Shown here piece after piece: positions 1-7,179 of a stretch of 8,316 bases of DNA; position 1 is the stretch's first letter, and each line of letters starts with the position of its first letter. Source of the DNA: JBKJZO01 sp046715235 (GTDB taxonomy: Bacteria; Actinomycetota; Actinomycetes; BP-191); the NCBI GenBank assembly GCA_046715235.1, contig JBKJZO010000145.1:1-8316 (forward strand), written 5' to 3'. Below the pieces are notes generated by a model. That model searched no databases, had not been told where the DNA came from, and was given only the letters and a program-made list of their open reading frames with translations. The translations under genes were made by a program, and so were the position numbers.

Positions 1-530
1 ATCTGCTCTACGTCGGCGCCCGCGTGCCGTACAAGGACTTCGGCACGCTCGTCGAAGCGTTCGGCGCTGTTGCCGGGGCGCTGCCCGACGTCCATCTGGT
101 GGCGATCGGGAGTCACGACTACAGCCCGGCCGAGTTGGACCTGTTCCGGGCGCTGCGTGTGAGCGACCGCGTACATCACTTCAGTCTCAGCGACGAGGAG
201 ATGCCGAGTGCATACGCACATGCGCTGGGCTATGTGTCGCCATCCCGATACGAGGGGTTCGGCCTGCCAACCCTTGAGGCCATGGCGTCCGGTTGCCCGG
301 CCGTGCTGGCCGCGACCTCGTCGCACCCCGAGGTGGGTGGTGACGCCGCTCTCTACTTCGAAGCCGGCGATGTTGACGCGCTGAGCGGGATTGTTCGTGA
401 CCTGTGCACTGATGCCGACCGCCGCGAGCACCAGCGGTCGCTCGGGATTCGGCGTGCCAGCGCCTTCACATGGCGGAAGACAGCGCAGTTGACCGCTCAG
501 GCGTATCGCTTGGCCGATCGCGCGACCTGA
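1..530 (+). CDS. Glycosyltransferase family 4 (GT-B fold), C-terminal part, 5' truncated by window edge
   Basis: The reading frame is open from the left edge (first whole codon at base 3) to a TGA at 528-530, giving about 175 residues. The GTG at 24 is an internal valine codon: residues upstream (LLYVGAR) already match the start of a GT4 C-terminal Rossmann domain, so the gene begins outside the window. Visible GT-B marks are YVG followed by KDF near the start (nucleotide-sugar and phosphate contacts), the segment YVSPSRYEGFGLP, and the E-x7-E motif in EGFGLPTLEAMASGCP, which in retaining GT4 enzymes contacts the donor sugar nucleotide. The end (FTWRKTAQLTAQAYR) is the usual closing helix. 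The likely role is cytoplasmic transfer of a sugar (mannose-like donors are common in the family) onto a lipid-linked glycan. Donor and acceptor cannot be told from this fragment. It converges with the minus-strand block, so it belongs to a different transcript. Confidence 0.93.
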   Translation, partial: LLYVGARVPYKDFGTLVEAFGAVAGALPDVHLVAIGSHDYSPAELDLFRALRVSDRVHHFSLSDEEMPSAYAHALGYVSPSRYEGFGLPTLEAMASGCPAVLAATSSHPEVGGDAALYFEAGDVDALSGIVRDLCTDADRREHQRSLGIRRASAFTWRKTAQLTAQAYRLADRAT

Positions 531-534
531 ACTG

Positions 535-553
535 TTGGCGCCGACGGCGTCAG
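535..553. terminator. Possible bidirectional hairpin between convergent genes
   Basis: The gap between the glycosyltransferase stop (528-530) and the stop of the opposing dehydratase-like gene (TGA complement at 550-552) is only 19 bases. Bases 535-542 can pair with 546-553 around a three-base loop (gac), giving an eight-pair stem that includes two G-T wobbles. The core CGCC/GGCG is perfect. No T-run follows on either strand, so it is not a classical intrinsic terminator. U-poor hairpins are, however, often found at gene ends in high-GC actinobacteria. The stem overlaps the last codons of the minus-strand gene. Confidence 0.3.
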
Positions 554-1524
554 ACGTCCCTCAACGCGCGGACGTCGTGATCGACCATGGCCTGGACCAT
601 CTCTTCGAACGAGAGCGTCGGCGTCCAGCCGAGGTCCTCGTTCGCGCGCGTCGGATCGCCGACGAGGCCGGCCACCTCGGACGGCCTGACGAACGCCGGG
701 TCGAGCCTAACCACGTCCCGCCAGTCACTGACGCCCACGACCGCGAAGGCGACTGTCAGGAACTCCTCAAGAGTCCGGCTCTTACCGGTGGCGACGATGT
801 AGTCGTGGGGCTCGTCCGCCTGCAACATCAGCCACATGGCGCGGACGTAGTCCGGCGCGTAGCCCCAGTCTCGTGACACGTCCAAAGAGCCGAGGGTCAG
901 TTCGCCGGCCCGGCCGAGTGCTATCGCCGCAACCCCCCGCGTGATCTTGCGCGTGACGAAGCGCTCTTCGCGCAGCACGCTCTCGTGGTTGTAGAGGATC
1001 CCGCACGCGGCGAACATCTCGTAGGACTCGCGATAGTTGATGGTCAGGTAGTGCGCCGAGCACTTCGACACCGCGTATGGCGACCGTGGATGAAACGCCG
1101 TCGTCTCCCTTTGCGGAGACTCGTCGGGAAGGCCGAACATCTCCGAGCTGGATGCCTGGTAGTAACGAGCCGATCTGCGATTGGCGGATTCGTAGGCGCG
1201 CATCTCCTCGAGCATGTTCAGAGCGCCCATGGTGTTGATGCGCATCACAGCGTCGACCAGGTCCCACGACTGACCGACCGAGCTCAGGGCGGCCAGGTTG
1301 TAGACCTCGTCCGGACGTGCCGCCGCGAGCGCTGCGGCGATCGACTTCCTGTCCTCGACGTCGCCGAGCAGCACATGCGCCGACGGCACGCGCGCGCGAA
1401 GTTCTGCCAATCGGTGAGCATTTGGGCGCACCAGCGCCCAGACCTCGTAGCCCTCGTTGTGAAGAAGCTGAGCGAGCAGGATCCCGTCCTGGCCGGCCGC
1501 TCCGGTGATAAGGGCAGAGCGCAC
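550..1524 (-). CDS. Divergent GDP-mannose 4,6-dehydratase-like SDR enzyme
   Basis: Encodes 324 residues, an extended short-chain dehydrogenase/reductase. The NAD(P)-binding glycine motif is GAAGQDG at residues 8-14. The catalytic residues fit S126 and E128 (ASSSEMFG) and Y150/K154 (YAVSK). GMD-type substrate-domain marks are NYRESYEM, ILYNHES, FVTRKIT, RDWGYAPDYV and RPSEV with LVGDP near the C-terminus. Two features differ from typical GMDs and from the neighbour at 2495-3508. The RRxSxxNxxR segment after beta-2 is missing (the chain runs ALVRPNAHRLAELR straight on to LLGDV). The motif NHESPRRGETFVTRK reads NHESVLREERFVTRK. Start: GTG at 1522-1524 with GGAG six bases upstream. It is the last gene of the minus-strand block, 91 bases after the methyltransferase. 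It probably makes a 4-keto-6-deoxy nucleotide sugar. Alternatives are a GDP-heptose dehydratase (WcbK/DmhA type) or a related epimerase/reductase. The fold is certain; the exact substrate is not. Confidence 0.88.
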   Translation of the reverse strand: MRSALITGAAGQDGILLAQLLHNEGYEVWALVRPNAHRLAELRARVPSAHVLLGDVEDRKSIAAALAAARPDEVYNLAALSSVGQSWDLVDAVMRINTMGALNMLEEMRAYESANRRSARYYQASSSEMFGLPDESPQRETTAFHPRSPYAVSKCSAHYLTINYRESYEMFAACGILYNHESVLREERFVTRKITRGVAAIALGRAGELTLGSLDVSRDWGYAPDYVRAMWLMLQADEPHDYIVATGKSRTLEEFLTVAFAVVGVSDWRDVVRLDPAFVRPSEVAGLVGDPTRANEDLGWTPTLSFEEMVQAMVDHDVRALRDV

Positions 1525-1615
1525 GACTTTCTCCGGTCAGTTCGCGAGATTGAGTGGAATTCAGTCTAGGTCAGCGTCGTCGAGACTCACCGGTGCAGCG
1601 CGGATGACCTCGGCC

Positions 1616-2410
1616 TCAGAGTCGCGGTCGAATCCGGTCATTCTGCTGCCGCCGCTGCTCGCTGGTCGCGTACTGATGGTGTCGGCGGAAGGAGCCGTCG
1701 TCGCGCACGAACAGCATGTCCACCTGCGAAAGCGCGCCATCGAGGGGCCGGTACTGCGGATCCGCGATGTCGTAGATCGCGAAGCCCAGTTGCGCCATCC
1801 AGTCGAGAACTTGCAGGGCTAGGGGCCCGCCCGCAAAGAACTGGAACAGAGACACTTCGAGCAGCACGGCGTCCGTGGCCGGCAGCACGCGCCGCAGGCC
1901 GCCTTTGAGGACCTCGAGTTCAGACCCTTGTGTGTCGACCTTCACGACGTACGGCCCAGGGGCATCGAACCGGTCCACTAGGGAGTCGAGAGTCACCAGC
2001 TCGACCTGACGCTCCACGCCGTTGACGTCGGAGTCCTCGCTCTCGCGCATCATCGACGAGCCGACGAGGTCGGGGTGCACGTTGAGTGTGGCGATGCCAG
2101 GTTCGGCACCCGCGGCCGCAATGACGACGTCCGCTCGCCCCAGCCGCGCCGCCCAGCTCCGCAATGTGGGCGCAAATTCCTCGAGTGGTTCGACCAGGAT
2201 GTGCCGCGCGGAGGGAAACACCTCATAGAGGGGTGGAGTGCCGTCCGCCGCTCCGACATCGATGACCGTTGCCGGCGCACAACCCAGATGGCTCAGCTGC
2301 TGAAGTGATCCCCGTTGTGTCGCGCGACCCGGAGCGATCCATGCCTGCCGCCTGGAGACTTCGAAACCGGATCGCTCCAGCAGTCCCTTCACCACCGATT
2401 TGGCGGACAT
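1616..2410 (-). CDS. FkbM family SAM-dependent methyltransferase
   Basis: Encodes 264 residues from the ATG at 2408-2410. This start is chosen because AGGAGG lies just upstream (complement of 2414-2419, a rather tight 3-base spacer). An in-frame start at 2446 would add 12 residues (ending RIDRRA) but has no visible ribosome-binding site. The class I methyltransferase fold shows SAM motif I VIDVGAADG (residues 49-57), the acidic ribose-binding end of beta-2 at VEP (73-75), and the FkbM signature VKVDTQGSELEVLKG (156-170) followed by LLEVSLF. There is no signal peptide or membrane segment, so it should be cytoplasmic. Members near polysaccharide genes usually O-methylate sugar hydroxyls; the founding FkbM methylates FK506. 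It lies between two GMD-type genes, which suggests a methylated deoxyhexose or heptose, but this is inference. The C-terminal 25 residues are basic and low in complexity. Confidence 0.88.
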   Translation of the reverse strand: MSAKSVVKGLLERSGFEVSRRQAWIAPGRATQRGSLQQLSHLGCAPATVIDVGAADGTPPLYEVFPSARHILVEPLEEFAPTLRSWAARLGRADVVIAAAGAEPGIATLNVHPDLVGSSMMRESEDSDVNGVERQVELVTLDSLVDRFDAPGPYVVKVDTQGSELEVLKGGLRRVLPATDAVLLEVSLFQFFAGGPLALQVLDWMAQLGFAIYDIADPQYRPLDGALSQVDMLFVRDDGSFRRHHQYATSEQRRQQNDRIRPRL

Positions 2411-2413
2411 CGC

Positions 2414-2419
2414 CCTCCT
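2414..2419 (-). promoter_or_regulatory. Ribosome-binding site deciding the FkbM gene start
   Basis: The minus strand reads AGGAGG followed by GCG and then ATG (2408-2410). It is the strongest Shine-Dalgarno match seen in the minus-strand block and favours the 264-residue protein over the 276-residue one. The 3-base spacing is shorter than usual, which leaves some doubt. Confidence 0.55.
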
Positions 2420-2494
2420 GTCGATCCGGACGTACGAGAAATACACACCGACGAGTCGAGGACGGGTAGGCGCGACGGGTCGCTCGGCACGCGG

Positions 2495-3508
2495 CTAGCG
2501 GTCGATCCGGACGAGCTTCCCTGACAGTTCGTCCTGGAGGAGCTTCACGTCCGCGTCGACCATGATCTGCACGAGTTCCTCGAAGCGCACGCCTGGCTCC
2601 CAGCCGAGCATCGTCTTGGCCTTCGAGGCGTCGCCGACCAGTGCGTCGACTTCGGACGGTCGCGTGTAGCGCTCGTCGAGCTTGACGTACTTCTCCCAGT
2701 CGAGGTCGACGCGGGCAAACGCGACGCGGCAGAACTCGCGTACTGTATGCGCCTCGCCGGTAGCCAGCACGAAGTCCTGCGGGGAGTCGTGCTGCAGCAT
2801 CCGCCACATTCCTTCGACGTATTCCGGCGCGTATCCCCAGTCGCGCTCCGCATCGAGGTTGCCGAGGTAGAGGTAGCTCTGGAGGCCGGCGTGAATGCGC
2901 GCCACCGCGCGGGTGATCTTCCGCGTGACGAAGGTCTCGCCGCGCCGGGGGCTCTCGTGGTTGAACAGGATGCCGTTGGTCGCGAACAGGCCGTAGGCCT
3001 CGCGGTAGTTGACCGTGCACCAGTAGCCGTAGACCTTGGCGCACCCGTAGGGGCTGCGCGGGTGGAACGGTGTCTCCTCGTTCTGCGGCGGCGGCGTCGA
3101 GCCGAACATCTCGGACGACGAGGCCTGGTAGAAGCGGCAGTGCACATCGGCGGCTCGGATCGCCTCGAGGAACCGGACCGTGCCCAGGCCGGTCACGTCG
3201 CCGGTGTAGTCGGGCATGTCGAACGACACTTTGACGTGGCTCTGCGCCCCGAGGTGGTAGACCTCCTGCGGCTGGACCTCTCGCAGGAGGTTCACCAATC
3301 CGACCGAGTTCGACAGGTCGCCGTGGTGCAGGAAGAGCCGGCGGTTCTCGTCATGCGGGTCCTGGTAGACGTCGTCAAGGCGGGCGGTGTTGAAGGTCGA
3401 CGCCCGGCGGACGATTCCGTGGACCTCGTAGCCCTTGGCGAGCAGGAGCTCCGTCAGGTACGAGCCGTCCTGACCAGTGACGCCCGTGACGAGCGCGGTT
3501 TTCGACAT
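2495..3508 (-). CDS. gmd: GDP-mannose 4,6-dehydratase
   Basis: Encodes 337 residues, the normal length for bacterial GMD. The enzyme converts GDP-D-mannose to GDP-4-keto-6-deoxy-D-mannose, the branch point for GDP-fucose, GDP-rhamnose, perosamine and related sugars. All family marks are present: cofactor motif GVTGQDG (residues 9-15), the RR-loop segment RRASTFNTAR (34-43), HHGDL, the catalytic set S131/E133 (QASSSEMFG) with Y154 and K158 (YGCAK), the substrate motif NHESPRRGETFVTRK (183-197), RDWGYAPEYVEGMW, and RPSEVDALVGD with LGWEP near the C-terminus. Start: ATG at 3506-3508, with AAAGG about 10 bases upstream. It follows the glycosylphosphotransferase by 43 bases and precedes the FkbM gene by 84 bases, so co-transcription is likely. 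No partner reductase, epimerase or aminotransferase for its product lies in the window. Confidence 0.96.
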   Translation of the reverse strand: MSKTALVTGVTGQDGSYLTELLLAKGYEVHGIVRRASTFNTARLDDVYQDPHDENRRLFLHHGDLSNSVGLVNLLREVQPQEVYHLGAQSHVKVSFDMPDYTGDVTGLGTVRFLEAIRAADVHCRFYQASSSEMFGSTPPPQNEETPFHPRSPYGCAKVYGYWCTVNYREAYGLFATNGILFNHESPRRGETFVTRKITRAVARIHAGLQSYLYLGNLDAERDWGYAPEYVEGMWRMLQHDSPQDFVLATGEAHTVREFCRVAFARVDLDWEKYVKLDERYTRPSEVDALVGDASKAKTMLGWEPGVRFEELVQIMVDADVKLLQDELSGKLVRIDR

Positions 3509-3551
3509 GCAGGAATTACCTTTCGAACTGAGTGACCGACCGCTTGATCGG

Positions 3552-5012
3552 CTAGTACGCCCCGCTACCGCGGATGACGACGAAGGCAGTTTTCCACAGG
3601 ATCATGAGGTCGAAGGCCAGCGACCAGTTCTCGACGTAGTACAGGTCCATGCGCAGTGCTTCTTCGGGCGAGAGGTCCGAGCGCCCGCTGATCTGCCACA
3701 GACCGGTGATGCCCGGGCGGACCAGGAGCCGGCGTACGACGTCGGGCTCGTGCTGCACGACTTCGATCGGCAACGGCCGCGGTCCCACCAGCGACATGTC
3801 GCCGCGCAGGACGTTGATCAGCTGCGGCAGCTCGTCGAGTGAGTACCGGCGCAGCCAGCGGCCCACCTTCGTCACGCGCGGGTCGGCGGCGAGCTTGAAG
3901 AACAGGCCCTGCGGCAGGTCGCTCGCCTCGATCAGTGAGGTGAACTCCTTCTCGGCGCCGGCGTACATCGTGCGGAACTTGTAGATCGTGAACGTGCGGC
4001 CGTTCTTGCCGAGACGATCCTGGCGGAACAACGCCGGGCCCTCGCTCGTGAGCTTGATCGCGATCGCAATCAGGACGAGCAACGGCAGTAGCAGCGTCAG
4101 CACGGTGAGAGCGACGACCCGGTCGATGGCCGTCTTGAGCAGTTGGCCTCCGCCCTCGAGGTCGGGCTCTTCGAGGTGGAGCAGGGGCAGGCCTGCGACC
4201 GGGCGGATGTGTACGCGCGGTCCAGCGACGTTGGTCAGCGCGGGCGCGACTACGAGCTCGATGCCTGAGCCCTCGAGCTCCCAGGCGAGGCGGCGCAGAT
4301 CGTCCTCGCCGAAGCCGGGCGCGGCAGTGACGGCGATGGTGGACGCGCCTACGGTCTGGGCCGCTCCCGCGGCCTGCAGCAGACTCCCGAGGACGGGCAC
4401 CGACTTGCCGGCGACCTTGAGCTCCGTTGCCGGCGTATCGAGGCAGGCGCCTACGACGGCGTATCCAGCGACGGGCTCCCGCCGCACCGTGTTGATCAGC
4501 GAAGCCACGCTGTGGCGCGAGCCGATCACGAGGACGCGATGACATGCCTCACCGCGGATTCGACGCCGGTGCAGCCGCTTGCGGGTGACGTAACGGCCAA
4601 GGAGCGTGAACGCCGTCGCAAAGGCGAGCGCGTAGGCGACGTAGCCACGCGAGACGTTGGCTTTGTAGGCGAAGCACACGAACGAGATGACCGCGATGGC
4701 GCGGACTGCCGCGTTGCCGACCCGCTTGAACTCCTCCGGCCCGAGGCCGAGGTAGCGCCGCTCGTAGGCTCCCGACACCGCGAGCGAGACGCTCCAGACG
4801 ATTGGCAGGAGCAACGCCGGCTTGAGGAACAGGAATGTCTGATGGCCGATGTCCTCATGAAAGCGGACCGGGATCGCAAGGGTGACGGCCGCGCAAACAA
4901 GAAGGAAGTCGGTGAGCACGACCCGGTTGCGGTAGCGCCATTCCCACGACGACGACGGTGGTGAGTCGACGCGTTGATCCGGCCGGTGATCGGTTCGTGC
5001 ATCGGTGCTCAT
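3552..5012 (-). CDS. Exopolysaccharide polyprenyl glycosylphosphotransferase (WcaJ/CpsE type)
   Basis: Encodes 486 residues from ATG 5010-5012. A TTG at 5073-5075 would add 21 residues but has no ribosome-binding site; the ATG has AGAGGG 14 bases upstream, itself weak. The protein starts glycan assembly by moving a hexose-1-phosphate from a nucleotide sugar to undecaprenyl phosphate at the inner membrane face. Layout: a hydrophilic proline-rich N-terminus, four hydrophobic segments (about 30-50, 59-80, 103-117, 124-141), a Rossmann-like CoA_binding_3 domain starting with VLVIGSRHS (about 160-168), a fifth hydrophobic stretch (about 295-319), then the Bac_transf catalytic domain. The catalytic domain has LFRQDRLGKNG, YKFRTM, RRYSLDELPQLINVLRGDMSLVGPRPLP (shown here as family marks; the D-E pair at 393-394 is catalytic in PglC-type enzymes) and RPGITGLWQISGRS. 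It ends in GSGAY, typical of this family. The sugar is probably glucose or galactose, but is not determined. Confidence 0.94.
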   Translation of the reverse strand: MSTDARTDHRPDQRVDSPPSSSWEWRYRNRVVLTDFLLVCAAVTLAIPVRFHEDIGHQTFLFLKPALLLPIVWSVSLAVSGAYERRYLGLGPEEFKRVGNAAVRAIAVISFVCFAYKANVSRGYVAYALAFATAFTLLGRYVTRKRLHRRRIRGEACHRVLVIGSRHSVASLINTVRREPVAGYAVVGACLDTPATELKVAGKSVPVLGSLLQAAGAAQTVGASTIAVTAAPGFGEDDLRRLAWELEGSGIELVVAPALTNVAGPRVHIRPVAGLPLLHLEEPDLEGGGQLLKTAIDRVVALTVLTLLLPLLVLIAIAIKLTSEGPALFRQDRLGKNGRTFTIYKFRTMYAGAEKEFTSLIEASDLPQGLFFKLAADPRVTKVGRWLRRYSLDELPQLINVLRGDMSLVGPRPLPIEVVQHEPDVVRRLLVRPGITGLWQISGRSDLSPEEALRMDLYYVENWSLAFDLMILWKTAFVVIRGSGAY

Positions 5013-5088
5013 ATAAGAGCCGACATCCCTCTCGCTAGGTGAACCACGGCCGGTGGACTGCGTCGTGATGGCCAAACGGCGGATTCGT

Positions 5089-5118
5089 CGATCGGCCGCG
5101 TCGGCCCGCCCCGTTTTG
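5089..5118 (-). promoter_or_regulatory. Weak sigma-28-like promoter candidate before the glycosylphosphotransferase gene
   Basis: Read on the minus strand, the gap between the DUF4012 stop and the glycosylphosphotransferase start contains GCCGATCG (complement of 5089-5096). CAAA or AAAA lies 17-18 bases upstream of it (complement of 5114-5118). The -10 matches six or seven of eight positions of the FliA/WhiG consensus, but the -35 lacks the T and the spacer is longer than the usual 15-16. If real, transcription would start close to 5082, which would favour the ATG at 5012 over the TTG at 5075. This could easily be chance in GC-rich DNA. Confidence 0.18.
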
Positions 5119-5140
5119 AAACTGGGAATCCAGTAAGCGC

Positions 5141-7075
5141 CTAGCCTCGCGTGTACGGCAGCACGATGTCAACGTCCCGCTCGACGGGGAACGTGGCGAC
5201 CCACGCGTCTCCCTGCTGCTTCCAGCCCGGTTGTGGCTGGGCCGTGAAGCCGGCGGGAAGGCGCACCGACACGACCATCTGAGCCGGCAACAGCAGCGGC
5301 TGGCTGGCGATTCTCAGGCGGTATTCGTCGAGCGGCTGCTTGGGCACGCGGGTCAGGTACTTGAGCGTCGTTGTCAGGGAGTGGCCGCGGCCGAGGTGGG
5401 CCGAGACGTGCATGACACGCATCGTGCGGTCGTTGGCCCACGGCCGCTTCTCTGCGCTCGCCCGCGGTGAGTGCTGCATGTCGAATCCGCGGACCCGGCC
5501 CCCCGGCGGCACGTACATGCTCAGGACCGGGTCCGAGAACGTCGTCCGGTAGCCCTTGCCGTGGTCGCGGGGGTAGACGACGCTGGGGACGTAGCCGGAG
5601 GTGTTGTTCGTGATCGTCACCGTGCGCGTGACGCTCGCTGATCCGTCGGCCTGGACGACGACATCCTGTCTGATCGTGCGCGTCTGGAAGGCGTCGACCT
5701 TGCTCGCGTTGCGGTTCGTCGTGTAGACCGCCGCGAAGTCCCCGGTGCCTGGATCGAGGTGACCGGCCATTGCCGTGGGGGCCACGAGCTTGGACAGCTG
5801 CGGGTCGCGGAAGTACAGCTGGAAGTGGCCGGCCGACGCGGTCGACGTGAGCGCACGCATCTTTCCCGCGAGCTGACCTCCACCGATCATGCGCGACACC
5901 ATGCCGCTCATAACCTCCGCGTTGTGCGCACGGCGCTCCCGGAAGTTGGGGAAACGGCGGTACGCGTCGACCAGCAGCACCTTGGCGAGCGTGTCGGCCG
6001 TCAACTCGCCGTACCCCTCGGTCGTGATGCTCCCTGTCACCCGGAGCACTGCCGCCATCGCGGACACGTCGATGCCGATCACGCCGTCGGCCCTCGTGCC
6101 GGTCATGACCTCGTAGGCCCGCGCCAGCTCCTCGCCGCTGGTCTGCCAGTCGGGGGAGTAGTTGGCGCTCGCGAACGGCAGCTTCTGCCCGGCCTTGTGC
6201 CACGCCTCGTTGCCTTTGACGGGTTCCCATACCCACGCGTTGTTGCCGTCGAGATCAGCCGTGTTGCCGCTCGTGAGCGTCTTCATTTCGCCCTTGTCGA
6301 ACTGCATCGCCATCAGGTTCAGCGGCGCGCCGCCGCCCGCTCGCAGCTCTGCCTGGTTCTGCAAGACGACGACGTACGTGCGCTGGCCGTTCTCTCCGAG
6401 CGCGGCCGGTAGGACGCCAAGGATGTTGACGAGCGGCTCTGCGTCTTTGCGCAGGGTGGCGATCTGGCTCAACGCGCCGTCGCGCGCCTCTACCGCTCCA
6501 GGAGCGAACCGTCCGCCGCGCACCGCCTTCAGGTCCTTCTCGGCACTGCCGAGCAGTGCCATCAGCTCGTCGACGGCGTCCTTGGCGCGGTGGACTTCGG
6601 CCATGTCGAACTTGGTGCCGTCGAATAGCTTCGAATCCGCCCCGCTCATGTTCTCGTAGAGGGCGAGGACCTGGTCGCCGCCGTTCACCAGGTCGTCGGC
6701 GGCCGACATGAGGTGCCGCAGATCGGAGACAGGGGTCGACAGCACGGGCATGAACCGCGCGATCCGCACCGAGGGCCGACCGGCGGCGGACTTGGCGCGG
6801 TCGAGTTGTTTGTGCGCCCGCTCCAGTGCCGCCGCGGCGGCCTTCTCGTCGCCCTGCTTGAGGGCGTCTTTCATCGCGGTGAGTTCGGCGCGTGCCGCGG
6901 CAGCCGGCGCCTTGATTTCCTTGGCGGCGCGGAGCAGCCCGAACGCGAGCCCCAGACCACTGAGCACGACAAAGGCAATCCCCAGCGGGATCGCCCAGCG
7001 GGCCCGGACCCGCGGCATCTGTCTCTTCGGCTTGACCTTTTCGACCTCGGCCTCTGGCTCGATGGACAGACTCAA
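5141..7075 (-). CDS. DUF4012 domain membrane-anchored extracytoplasmic protein
   Basis: Encodes about 644 residues. The TTG at 7073-7075 is preferred because AGAAGG lies nine bases upstream; a TTG at 7091-7093 would add six residues but has no ribosome-binding site. A short charged cytoplasmic tail (EVEKVKPKRQMPRVRARW) leads into one membrane helix (about 28-48). An alanine- and lysine-rich, probably coiled-coil stretch follows (about 50-100). The DUF4012 core is marked by RTYVVVLQNQAELRAGGGAP (about 232-251), WQTSGEELARAYEVMTG and ADGVIGIDVSAMAAVLRVTG (about 330-348). The C-terminal third has beta-rich repeats (ASVTRTVTITNNTSGYVPSV), suggesting Ig-like folding outside the cell. DUF4012 proteins recur beside sugar phosphotransferases in actinobacterial glycan loci, but their biochemical role is unknown. 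A part in glycan export, modification or attachment is inference. It is the first gene of the minus-strand block and lies 128 bases before the next start. Confidence 0.87.
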   Translation of the reverse strand: MSLSIEPEAEVEKVKPKRQMPRVRARWAIPLGIAFVVLSGLGLAFGLLRAAKEIKAPAAAARAELTAMKDALKQGDEKAAAAALERAHKQLDRAKSAAGRPSVRIARFMPVLSTPVSDLRHLMSAADDLVNGGDQVLALYENMSGADSKLFDGTKFDMAEVHRAKDAVDELMALLGSAEKDLKAVRGGRFAPGAVEARDGALSQIATLRKDAEPLVNILGVLPAALGENGQRTYVVVLQNQAELRAGGGAPLNLMAMQFDKGEMKTLTSGNTADLDGNNAWVWEPVKGNEAWHKAGQKLPFASANYSPDWQTSGEELARAYEVMTGTRADGVIGIDVSAMAAVLRVTGSITTEGYGELTADTLAKVLLVDAYRRFPNFRERRAHNAEVMSGMVSRMIGGGQLAGKMRALTSTASAGHFQLYFRDPQLSKLVAPTAMAGHLDPGTGDFAAVYTTNRNASKVDAFQTRTIRQDVVVQADGSASVTRTVTITNNTSGYVPSVVYPRDHGKGYRTTFSDPVLSMYVPPGGRVRGFDMQHSPRASAEKRPWANDRTMRVMHVSAHLGRGHSLTTTLKYLTRVPKQPLDEYRLRIASQPLLLPAQMVVSVRLPAGFTAQPQPGWKQQGDAWVATFPVERDVDIVLPYTRG

Positions 7076-7179
7076 CGTGGGGGGCCTTCTCAACGGACTG
7101 TGTTAACCGTGGGTAGTCGCGCTGGCCCCGGTTGGGCGCGCAAGAGGGACTGCACTAGGGGGCAGCCGGTCTCCAGGGT

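Noticed and set aside
985..1569. Long plus-strand open frame of 194 codons opposite the GMD-like gene
   Set aside because: It is antisense to a gene with clear SDR motifs, its translation is arginine/valine-rich with no recognisable domain, and it arises from the third-position G/C bias of the real gene.
2747..3535. Plus-strand open frame of 262 codons opposite gmd
   Set aside because: It lies wholly antisense to a gene carrying every GMD motif, has a composition typical of a shadow frame, and has no domain or convincing ribosome-binding site.
5109..5126. Imperfect hairpin after the DUF4012 gene as a transcription terminator
   Set aside because: The stem has only six pairs with an internal mismatch and no T-tract, and the downstream glycosylphosphotransferase gene is probably co-transcribed.
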